Part shown: positions 16,485-22,784 of the stretch, piece by piece
How the letters are laid out: every line of letters starts with the position of its first letter
Position numbering within the stretch: the first letter of the stretch is position 1
Source of the DNA: Mycobacterium sp. IDR2000157661
GTDB taxonomy: Bacteria; Actinomycetota; Actinomycetes; Mycobacteriales; Mycobacteriaceae
Assembly (NCBI RefSeq): GCF_022317005.1
Contig: NZ_CP081006.1
Span: forward strand, 1,860,001 to 1,924,000
Direction of reading: 5' to 3'
DNA: 64,000 nt
The notes under the pieces: model-generated
What the model was told of the DNA's origin: nothing
Databases searched by the model: none
What the model saw: only the letters and a program-made list of their open reading frames with translations
Program-made: the position numbers and the translations under genes

Positions 16485-17177
16485 TCAGGACGGCTGAGGC
16501 GACGATTCGAAGGGCGTCGAGTCGGCCCTCACCTGCCGCCGACGCACGACCAGTCCTGCGATCACGGCCGACACGGCGACCGTCATGGTGGCCGCGACGG
16601 CCGCCCATCGCAACCCAAGTGCGCTGTCCAGCAGCAGCCACAGGCCGAACAGCAGGAATAGCACGCTGGCCAGACCGTGCAGAAACCGTGCGGGCAGCCG
16701 CTTGTGCATCACTCGGCCTAGCACGATCGCGACCCCGTCGGCCAGGACCATGCCCAGCGTGGCGCCGATCCAGACCCCGGCCCAGTCGTGGTCGCTGGCC
16801 AGGGTGACGGTCGCGAGCATGGTCTTGTCGCCCAACTCGGCGAGCACGAACGACGAGACGATTGCGGGGATCACGAATCGTGGTTCGGCTACCCGCACCT
16901 TCTCGCCACCGTCGCCCCCTTCGCGCCACGTCCACACCGCGAAGAGCAGAAAGGCGATGGCCGCAGCGAAGGCGATCGGGCGTTCCGGCAGTGCCAACCG
17001 GAGAAAGTGGCCGATCGCGACGGACAGGCCGTGGACGAGCAGCGAGGCGATGGCGACCCCGGACAACACCACCCACCAGCGATGGCGCAGCGAGTAGGTC
17101 ATGGTGATCAACTGCGACTTGTCACCGAGCTCGGCGACGAACACGACCGCGAGGCTGATCAGGATGGCGGTGAGAAT
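16485..17177 (-). CDS. TMEM165/GDT1-family manganese transporter
   Basis: A six-helix membrane protein of about 230 residues carrying both signature motifs of the UPF0016/GDT1 family: VFVAELGDKSQLITMTYSLR in the first helix and SSFVLAELGDKTMLATVTLAS in the fourth. The paired E-x-G-D-K-[ST] motifs bind the cation; relatives export Mn2+ (or Ca2+) in exchange for protons. Upstream there is a manganese riboswitch, which supports Mn2+ export. The first standard start codon is GTG 17144, but it would cut the first helix. ATT 17177 restores it (ILTAILISLAVVFVAELGD) and has GGAAGG exactly eight bases upstream, so I prefer ATT. An in-frame TGA lies farther upstream. Counterpart: Rv3848. Confidence 0.88.
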   Translation of the reverse strand: MLTAILISLAVVFVAELGDKSQLITMTYSLRHRWWVVLSGVAIASLLVHGLSVAIGHFLRLALPERPIAFAAAIAFLLFAVWTWREGGDGGEKVRVAEPRFVIPAIVSSFVLAELGDKTMLATVTLASDHDWAGVWIGATLGMVLADGVAIVLGRVMHKRLPARFLHGLASVLFLLFGLWLLLDSALGLRWAAVAATMTVAVSAVIAGLVVRRRQVRADSTPFESSPQPS

Positions 17178-17243
17178 GGCACTGACCTTCCGACGGTTCG
17201 CCGACGGGTCGATTGCTCACCCGTCAGCTTTTCGTCGAAGGTC
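17178..17243 (-). promoter_or_regulatory. Riboswitch expression platform that can sequester the ribosome-binding site
   Basis: The Shine-Dalgarno region contains GAAGGTC (minus strand, 17190-17184). This is the exact complement of GACCTTC (17243-17237), the 3' strand of the aptamer helix. Pairing can be extended with CGTCG on the distal side and one bulged G. When the aptamer closes on Mn2+, GACCTTC is held in P1 and the ribosome-binding site is free; without Mn2+ the two can pair. A second hairpin, GACGGGT/ACCCGTC, lies between them. No U-run terminator is present, so control is probably at translation. Inferred from complementarity. Confidence 0.65.
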
Positions 17244-17352
17244 TCGCCCACCGCAACGGATCGCGGTTCGCCGGCCGGGCTGGCGCCACCGCGGTCACGG
17301 TGTGCGCGTCGCCAGTGTGTCGACTCGACGATTGCGGGCTACTCCCCTTCGC
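17236..17352 (-). promoter_or_regulatory. yybP-ykoY manganese riboswitch
   Basis: On the minus strand the leader reads GCGAAGGGGAGTAGCCCGC (from 17352) and later GGGCGAGACCTTCG (ending at 17236). These match the two most conserved blocks of the yybP-ykoY aptamer, AAGGGGAGUAGC and GNCGAGACCUU(U/C)G. The outer helix P1 forms from CGAAGG (17351-17346) and CCTTCG (17241-17236). Between them lie GC-rich arms able to fold into the two coaxial stacks. The class senses Mn2+ and usually switches on Mn exporters, which fits the GDT1-type gene that starts about 60 bases downstream. Confidence 0.87.
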
Positions 17353-17460
17353 TGACGTCATCGACGATAGCGGCGACATCGCGCACCCGCTACCGCGCGG
17401 TCAGATTTCGGGTGGCCGAAATAAGCGTTCGGGCAACCGGATCCGATGCTTCGAGGCGCC

Positions 17461-17994
17461 TTAAGCCGCCAGCAGCATGGCGAGGATGGCGGTGTCGGGG
17501 TGGCTGATGGGATCGACGCCCACCCGGCTGACCATCGACGTCACGGTGCCGTCGGCCTCGGCCTCCACCCACGCGGCCCGGTGTTCGAGCCCCAGATGCG
17601 GGAGCCCGGGCAGCAGAACGCATCCGGACGCGGCGCCTGTGCATTCCGGCAGTGTCGGCATGGTCTCCGACGGTGGATGCAGCATCAGCAGGGCCGGCGG
17701 TTGGTGCTCGGCGAAATACCCTGGCGGCACCGCCGATTCGCCGACGACCGGACCCTCGGCGACCACCAGGCCGACGGTGTTCGGCTCCGGCTCGTCGGGT
17801 AGCTCTTCTCTCGCGCCGAATATGGTTGTGGTGGAGAGCAATCCGGGTAGCGAAGCGACGCGCACAGCGACCATCAGCAGTTGTGCCCACTCCTTGGTCG
17901 AGTCCGGCCAGCGTCCGGAGATCACGAAGCCCTTGAGGGATCCGCGGGAATGAAACGGGGCGATTTCGACCGCCCGATCGGACCCCTGCTCCAT
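17461..17994 (-). CDS. Conserved mycobacterial protein of unknown function (Rv3847-like)
   Basis: A 177-residue soluble protein (MEQGSDRAVEIAPFHSRGSLKG ... DPISHPDTAILAMLLAA). No signal peptide, membrane helix or catalytic motif can be seen. The segment KEWAQLLMVAVRVASLPGLL is a probable amphipathic helix, and GLVVAEGPVVGE and EHQPPALLMLHPP look like strands. Length, start and position next to the superoxide dismutase and Mn-transporter genes match H37Rv Rv3847, a conserved hypothetical. GGAGG lies four bases before the ATG. The frame continues far upstream, but that extension overlaps sodX and is not coding-like. Linkage to SOD genes suggests a redox or metal role, which is speculation. Confidence 0.78.
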   Translation of the reverse strand: MEQGSDRAVEIAPFHSRGSLKGFVISGRWPDSTKEWAQLLMVAVRVASLPGLLSTTTIFGAREELPDEPEPNTVGLVVAEGPVVGESAVPPGYFAEHQPPALLMLHPPSETMPTLPECTGAASGCVLLPGLPHLGLEHRAAWVEAEADGTVTSMVSRVGVDPISHPDTAILAMLLAA

Positions 17995-18119
17995 ATCGCC
18001 TCCGCGCCTACGGTGTTGGACCGCGCCCAAGCCGGTTACCGGGTTGAAACCGACACGTCTGTGGATCGATTCGCTCAGGATGCGGCAGGTATCGGCTGGC
18101 ACGCAAGTGGACACGACTG

Positions 18120-18461
18120 CTAACGGGAGAATTCGGTTCGCATCGGCCACACCACCCGATAGGTCTCGGTCGCCGAAACCGGGCCGAATTCGTGCGAGTC
18201 CGCCGACCCGATCGCGCGGGGATTGTCGGAGCGGGCGTCGAATACGGTGCCGCTGGAAGATGTGTGGACGTCGCCGACGCGCTTGACGAGCCACCGGGTC
18301 GACCGCCGCGGGTCGCGGAAGACCCGCACTTGCCCGCTTCGAACGCGCCCGCCGCGCACGGTCAGTACCCAGTCGCCGGGGCTCAGGGTGGGCCCCATCG
18401 AGTCCCCCACGACCCGGAACATTCGCAGTGGCCAGCGTCGTGGTCCGTGGTTGCGGCGCAC
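18120..18461 (-). CDS. sodX: SodX, nickel superoxide dismutase maturation protease (S26 family)
   Basis: A 113-residue S26 (signal-peptidase-like) protease. RVVGDSMGPTLSPGDWVL contains the nucleophilic Ser in the S-M-x-P motif, and RWLVKRVGDV supplies the general-base Lys; SDNPRAIGSADSHEFGPV is the family's third box. It lacks a clear N-terminal transmembrane helix, as in cytosolic SodX proteins that clip the propeptide of Ni-SOD and expose the nickel-binding amino terminus. It is divergent from sodN with only 23 bp between, the usual genomic pairing. Start is uncertain: GTG 18461 or ATG 18422; a frame to 18512 would run into sodN. Confidence 0.88.
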   Translation of the reverse strand: MRRNHGPRRWPLRMFRVVGDSMGPTLSPGDWVLTVRGGRVRSGQVRVFRDPRRSTRWLVKRVGDVHTSSSGTVFDARSDNPRAIGSADSHEFGPVSATETYRVVWPMRTEFSR

Positions 18462-18484
18462 CCCCAGAGGGTAGGTTAGGAACC

Positions 18485-18907
18485 ATGCTGCATCGACTCC
18501 TACCCAACGCAACCCCTGCCCATGCCCACTGCGATCTGTACTGCGGTGTTTACGACCCCGCGCAGGCGAAGATCGAGGCGATGTCCTGCCTCAAGACGAT
18601 TCAGAAGTACCACGACTCCGACGACGAGCACTTCAAGACCCGCTGCATCATCATCAAGGAGCGGCAGGCTGAGGAGGTCAAGCATCACCTGATGGTGCTG
18701 TGGGCCGACTTCTTCACCAAGGACCACTTCGAGCAGTTCCCGAATCTGCACCAGCTGTTCTGGGACGGCGTGCACGGGGCGGGCGACGTGAAGAAGTCGC
18801 TCGACGCCGCCGTCGCCGAGAAGCTGGTCAAGACGATCGATGAGATCGCCGACATCTTCTGGCAGACCGACAAGGGCAAGCAAATGGGCGTGTACCCGCC
18901 TGCCTGA
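18485..18907 (+). CDS. sodN: Nickel superoxide dismutase
   Basis: A 140-residue precursor. Residues 1-14 (MLHRLLPNATPAHA) are the propeptide, and cleavage leaves His15 as residue 1 of HCDLYCGVYDP. This is the Ni-hook, in which His1 and Cys2/Cys6 bind nickel. The four-helix remainder is typical (KTIQKYHDSDDEHFKTRCIIIKE, HHLMVLWADFF, IDEIADIFWQTDKGK). The enzyme dismutates superoxide as a hexamer in the cytosol. One departure: hook position 5, Pro in the Streptomyces enzyme, is Tyr here. The ATG at 18485 gives a propeptide of normal length; an AGGA lies close upstream. M. tuberculosis has the iron enzyme sodA at this position. Confidence 0.93.
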   Translation: MLHRLLPNATPAHAHCDLYCGVYDPAQAKIEAMSCLKTIQKYHDSDDEHFKTRCIIIKERQAEEVKHHLMVLWADFFTKDHFEQFPNLHQLFWDGVHGAGDVKKSLDAAVAEKLVKTIDEIADIFWQTDKGKQMGVYPPA

Positions 18908-18921
18908 TCACCGCCGACGTG

Positions 18922-18956
18922 AAAGAGCCGCCGAGTCCGTGACCGGCGGCTCTTTT
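18922..18956 (+). terminator. Rho-independent terminator of sodN
   Basis: A perfect 11-bp inverted repeat (AAAGAGCCGCC, 12-base loop, GGCGGCTCTTT) starts 15 bases after the sodN stop and ends in TTTT. It is the clearest intrinsic terminator in the window. The complementary strand has an A/T-rich end as well, so it may also stop the convergent 51-residue gene. Confidence 0.88.
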
Positions 18957-18968
18957 CGTGTCGGATGC

Positions 18969-19124
18969 TCAGAACAGGACGATGAGGGCGAGCACGCCCA
19001 GCAGCACCAGAGCGATCACGCCGGCGCGCAGGAAGGCCATCAGCTGGGAGCGGTTGTAGACCTGGGCCGACGAATGCCACTCCGACGGCGGCAGCGCCGA
19101 GCCCGAACCCATTGAGGACGACAT
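18969..19124 (-). CDS. Small single-pass membrane protein, 51 residues
   Basis: An ATG frame of 51 codons with a full AGGAGG site five bases upstream (19130-19135). The N-terminal half is polar (MSSSMGSGSALPPSEWHSSAQ, VYNRSQ), and the rest is one long hydrophobic helix (LMAFLRAGVIALVLLGVLALIVLF) ending at the terminus. It looks like a tail-anchored membrane peptide. It converges on sodN and shares its terminator region. I do not recognise the family. The ribosome-binding site and composition make it a real gene rather than chance. Confidence 0.75.
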   Translation of the reverse strand: MSSSMGSGSALPPSEWHSSAQVYNRSQLMAFLRAGVIALVLLGVLALIVLF

Positions 19125-19140
19125 CAACCCCTCCTGACCT

Positions 19141-19535
19141 GCACTGGAACCGCTCTCCCCCCGTGAGATGTGTCACAGCAACACGCTGTGACGCTGATCA
19201 TAACCCCTTGGTGGGCCGGTCGAAAAATCGCGCTCGTCGACGCCTTCGGAGAATCGTCGCCTTATCACTGCGCGGTTAGACGGACTAGATATTTCGCTCG
19301 CGGCCTACGAGCCTGTTGATGATCTGCTCGCGGACCGCCGCGCTTGTCCACAGATTTTTCAGCTCGTAAGCAGATTTGGCGGCTCACACCGTTTTGACGC
19401 TGCTTACAGCCTGTGGATGAAGCTGTGGAAACTGTGGATAGCCGGGCATTGCTGTCGCTGCCCAGGCTCGCTTCCGGCCGACTGCATCCGCGTGCCTGCG
19501 ACCGCCGTCGCTACCCTGGAGCGACAGGTTGCAGT
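19141..19535. other. Intergenic region with a cluster of DnaA-box-like sites
   Basis: About 400 bp without a gene, less GC-rich than its surroundings. It contains TTGTCCACA (19344-19352), a perfect mycobacterial DnaA box. On the other strand it has TGTGGATGA (19412-19420), TGTGGAAAC (19424-19432) and TGTGGATAG (19432-19440), three near-consensus boxes in tandem. The dnaA/dnaN neighbourhood of oriC is not here, so this would be an accessory DnaA-binding region, either titrating DnaA or regulating the downstream gene. Confidence 0.5.
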
Positions 19536-19599
19536 GCGAGGAGCAGGATGATCACGCGCACGCGAGGAGCAAAATGATCACGCGTACGCGAGGAGCGAA
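19536..19599 (+). repeat. 26-bp tandem repeat carrying two mini-cistrons
   Basis: Two full copies (19536-19561, 19562-19587) and the start of a third repeat GCGAGGAGCxxxATGAT. Each copy supplies a Shine-Dalgarno (GAGGAG) and an ATG. The first two ATGs (19548, 19574) open nine-codon frames with the same peptide, MITRTRGAK; they differ only at synonymous positions. Each stops in a TGA that overlaps the next ATG (ATGA). The third ATG (19600) is the start of the downstream gene. Coupled translation through the chain is the natural reading. Confidence 0.7.
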
Positions 19600-20631
19600 A
19601 TGATTCAAGTGTGTTCCCAGTGCGGGACGCGCTGGAACGTGCGCGACCGGCGCCGGGTCTGGTGCCCGCGCTGCAACGGCACGCTGATGGCGCCGTCGGC
19701 CCCGACGCCGGGCGCCGAGTGGAGCGTGCGGCCGTCACGCGGGACCACCGCTGCGGGTGGCCGGCCGCCCAACCGGGCGTTGCCTCCCGGGTACCGCTGG
19801 ATCGCCGTGCGACCCGGTGCTGCGCCGCCGCCGCGGCGCCCCCGCCGAAGCCTCGGACCGACACCCCGCTACGACGTCATCCCGAGGTGGGGGCTTACCG
19901 AGACCTTCGAACCGGCCGACGAATCGCAGCCCGCAACCCGCACCGGTCCGTCACCGGCCATGCTGCAGGGCGCGCTGTTCCTGGCGATGGCCGCGCTCGG
20001 CGCTGCGGCGCTGATCCACCTTGTGCGCTATGTGCTGTTGATCGTCAATCGCTCGGTGCTGTTGAACCCGTGGCTGGCCGGCGGTGTCACCTGGCTGGGC
20101 GTGGCGCTCAGTGTGGTTGCGATGTTCACGGTGCTTGCCGCCGCGATCGTGTTGACCAACTGGCTCGTCGCGCGGCGGGCCGCCGCATTCGCACACCGGG
20201 AACATCAGGATCCACGTCCGGCGTGGCGGCTGCGTGCCGGCTGCCTGATTCCGTTCGTCAACCTGGCCTGGGCGCCGGTGTTCGTCCTTGAACTCGCCGC
20301 GGTCGAGGAACGACTGAGCTGGTTGCGCCGACACATCGTGGTGTGGTGGCTGGCCTGGGTGGCCAGCTATGCGGTGTCGATCTTCTCCATCGCCACCAGC
20401 TTCACCGCCAACGCCCAGGGCATCGCCGACAACACGGTGACGACCATCGTTGCCTACCTGCTAGCGCTGACCACCCTGCTGCTGGCCGCCAAGGTCGTCT
20501 TCGGGTTCGAACGGCAACCTGTCGAGCGACCCGTACGGCGTTGGATCGTTGTTCCCGAAGACGAGGCGCCGACATCCAAGCCGGAAAGCGAAGCGGCGGT
20601 TGAGTCCGAAGGCCAGAACCCGGCAGCATAG
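19600..20631 (+). CDS. DUF4328 membrane protein with N-terminal zinc ribbon
   Basis: A 343-residue protein. Residues 5-29 form a four-Cys zinc ribbon (CSQCGTRW ... WCPRCNG). A Pro/Arg-rich linker reaches residue 120, and then come about six hydrophobic segments (MLQGALFLAMAALGAAALIHL, WLAGGVTWLGVALSVVAMF, the later WWLAWVASYAVSIFSI), typical of DUF4328. The tail is acidic. The function is unknown. It matches H37Rv Rv3843c in length and in being paired with glpQ1, whose ATG begins four bases after this stop. Translation may be tied to two upstream mini-cistrons. Confidence 0.85.
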   Translation: MIQVCSQCGTRWNVRDRRRVWCPRCNGTLMAPSAPTPGAEWSVRPSRGTTAAGGRPPNRALPPGYRWIAVRPGAAPPPRRPRRSLGPTPRYDVIPRWGLTETFEPADESQPATRTGPSPAMLQGALFLAMAALGAAALIHLVRYVLLIVNRSVLLNPWLAGGVTWLGVALSVVAMFTVLAAAIVLTNWLVARRAAAFAHREHQDPRPAWRLRAGCLIPFVNLAWAPVFVLELAAVEERLSWLRRHIVVWWLAWVASYAVSIFSIATSFTANAQGIADNTVTTIVAYLLALTTLLLAAKVVFGFERQPVERPVRRWIVVPEDEAPTSKPESEAAVESEGQNPAA

Positions 20632-20635
20632 GCCT

Positions 20636-21484
20636 ATGAATCCGGGCGACGCCGAAGCCGCCGGTGCAGCTTCCGGGCCGCCCGGCGGTCATCCGTTCGT
20701 CGTGGCACATCGCGGCGCGTCGGCTGACCGTCCAGAGCACACCCGGGCCGCATACGAGTTGGCTCTGCAGGAGGGGGCCGACGGTGTCGAGTGCGACGTG
20801 CGGCTCACCCGCGACGGTCACCTGGTGTGCGTGCACGATCGCCGCGTGGATCGCACGTCGGACGGAACCGGACTCGTCAGCGAGATGACCCTCGCCCAGT
20901 TGCGCGAGTTCGACTTCGGTGCCTGGCATCCGAGTAGGCAGCGCGGCGACGGCCAGGGCGAGACCGGGCTGTTGACCCTCGACGAACTGGTGTCGCTGGT
21001 CCTGGACTGCAATCGCCCGGTCAAGCTCTTCATCGAGACCAAACACCCGGTCCGCTACGGCGCCCTGGTGGAGAGCAAGGTGCTGGCCCTGCTGCACCGC
21101 TACGGCATCGCTTCGCCGGCGTCGGCGGATCTGTCTCGGGCGGTGGTGATGTCGTTCTCCGCCGCGGCGGTGTGGCGGGTGCGGCGCGCGGCGCCGCTGC
21201 TGCCCACGGTCCTGCTCGGTGACACGTCGCGCTACCTCGGCGGGAGTGCGGCGACGACCGTCGGCGCCACCGCCGTCGGCCCGTCGATCGCCACGCTGCG
21301 GGAGCATCCCGAGCTCGTGGACCGCGCCGCGGCGCAGGGGCGCGCGTTGTACTGCTGGACCGTGGACCATTTCGAGGACGTGCACTACTGCCGCGACCTC
21401 GGCGTCGCATGGGTGGCGACCAACCATCCCGGCCGCACCAAGGACTGGCTGCAGAACGGGCTGGCCGGCGCCGGGCGCGACTGA
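20636..21484 (+). CDS. glpQ1: Glycerophosphodiester phosphodiesterase GlpQ1
   Basis: A 282-residue GDPD-family TIM barrel. FVVAHRGASADRPEHTRAAYELAL has the catalytic His-Arg, GVECDVRLTRDGHLVCVHD has the metal-binding Glu/Asp and second His, and IETKHP supplies another metal ligand. CWTVD and WVATNHPG close the barrel. The enzyme hydrolyses glycerophosphodiesters to glycerol-3-phosphate and an alcohol, recycling lipid head groups. No signal peptide is seen, so it is probably cytosolic. It follows the DUF4328 gene after four bases. The C-terminus faces the LCP gene in convergent orientation nine bases away. Confidence 0.92.
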   Translation: MNPGDAEAAGAASGPPGGHPFVVAHRGASADRPEHTRAAYELALQEGADGVECDVRLTRDGHLVCVHDRRVDRTSDGTGLVSEMTLAQLREFDFGAWHPSRQRGDGQGETGLLTLDELVSLVLDCNRPVKLFIETKHPVRYGALVESKVLALLHRYGIASPASADLSRAVVMSFSAAAVWRVRRAAPLLPTVLLGDTSRYLGGSAATTVGATAVGPSIATLREHPELVDRAAAQGRALYCWTVDHFEDVHYCRDLGVAWVATNHPGRTKDWLQNGLAGAGRD

Positions 21485-21493
21485 GCCCTGGGC

Positions 21494-22753
21494 CTACGGC
21501 TCGGCGTCGATCACCTCGGCGGGCACGGGCGCATCGGAGCGCAGGGCGGCGAACAACTGCCCTGCGGCGGCGTCGTTCCACACCACCACCGAGCCCGAAT
21601 CGCCCGCCCCGAATTCGCCGATCGGCACCGTCGTGGTGACGACGTCCCCGCGCAGCGCCCAGGCCAGCCGCGCCAGGTCCCAGATGTGGTCGCCCTCGTC
21701 CACCGCGACCGCGTCGCCTGCGGCGTGTGCCATCGGGTACCAGCGCAGCGGGTTCAGCAGCACCGCCGGGCTGGCGGCGCGGTCGAGCAGGGCGGACATG
21801 AAGGCGCGCTGGTTGAGCATGCGGTCCAGATCGGCGCGCGGCGTCGCCCGGGTGCGCACGAAGCCCAGTGCGGTGCGTCCGTCGAGTTTCTGGCAGCCGG
21901 CCGGCAGGTCGATGCCGGCGAGCGGGTCGTTGATCGGCTCGGCCGGGCACATGGTGACGCCGCCAACGGCGTCGACCATCGTCGCGAAGCCGTCGAAGCC
22001 GACCTCGGCGTAGTGGTCGATGCGCAGCCCGGTCGCCTGCTCCACCGTCTGGGTCAACAGCGGTGCGCCGCCGACTGAGAAGGCCGCGTTGATCTTGTCG
22101 CTGCCGTAACCGGGCATCGAAACCAGTGAGTCGCGCGGAATGGACACCATCGTGGTGCTGGCGCTCGACCACGGCGCGGGGATGTGCACCATCAGGATGG
22201 TGTCGGTTCGGCCGCTGCCGACGTCGCCGCCGGTGGCCAATTGCGACTGCTGCTCAGGCGTCAGATGCAGACGACTGTCGGACCCGACGAGCAGCCAGGT
22301 GGTGCCCGCACCCGAGGCCGGCCGCTCCGGGTAGTTCAGCAGCGCCGGGATCCGGTGCAGTGCCGAGTCCATCCACAGCCCGCCCGCCACCACTGCGACG
22401 ATCGACAACATCATCACCGCCAGCACGATGCGCCCCCAACGCCGTTTGCGCCGTTGTCGCTTGGGCTTCGGCGGCGCGGGCGGGCGGGGCCGGGGCGGCG
22501 CGCCTGCCGGTCTGCGTGCCGCTGGCGGCCTGCGGCCCGGGGGTGGCGCCGGCGGCGGTCTGCGGCCCGGCGGGGGCGGAGGCGGCTGCGGCCGCCGCGC
22601 GGGGGTCGGTGGATTCGGCGGCCACATGGGTGGGGGTGGCCGGTAGTTCGGATCGCGGCGGATCACCTGTGACGGCTCGGGGCGGGCGCTTCGTGGCCCG
22701 CCGGCTTGCGGCGGGGGTACGAAGCCGCGGCGCGGCTGCCGATCGTCGTTCAC
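21494..22753 (-). CDS. LCP (LytR-CpsA-Psr) family cell-wall ligase
   Basis: A 419-residue protein. The cytosolic head (1-105) is extremely Pro/Arg-rich. One transmembrane helix follows (about 108-126, WGRIVLAVMMLSIVAVVAGGL), then an extracytoplasmic LCP domain with TWLLVGSDSR, GRTDTILMVHIPA, STTMVSIPRDSLVSMPG, DKINAAFSVGG and LGFVRTRATPRADLDRM, which carry the Arg/Asp residues that bind polyprenyl pyrophosphate. LCP enzymes attach arabinogalactan or other polymers from a lipid carrier to peptidoglycan. It is one of several mycobacterial paralogues and resembles Rv3840 by context. It is the last gene of a probable operon with the CPBP and DUF2470 genes. Confidence 0.9.
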   Translation of the reverse strand: MNDDRQPRRGFVPPPQAGGPRSARPEPSQVIRRDPNYRPPPPMWPPNPPTPARRPQPPPPPPGRRPPPAPPPGRRPPAARRPAGAPPRPRPPAPPKPKRQRRKRRWGRIVLAVMMLSIVAVVAGGLWMDSALHRIPALLNYPERPASGAGTTWLLVGSDSRLHLTPEQQSQLATGGDVGSGRTDTILMVHIPAPWSSASTTMVSIPRDSLVSMPGYGSDKINAAFSVGGAPLLTQTVEQATGLRIDHYAEVGFDGFATMVDAVGGVTMCPAEPINDPLAGIDLPAGCQKLDGRTALGFVRTRATPRADLDRMLNQRAFMSALLDRAASPAVLLNPLRWYPMAHAAGDAVAVDEGDHIWDLARLAWALRGDVVTTTVPIGEFGAGDSGSVVVWNDAAAGQLFAALRSDAPVPAEVIDAEP

Positions 22754-22784
22754 ATCAGGGAATGTACGTGGCCGCGCGCCGGTG

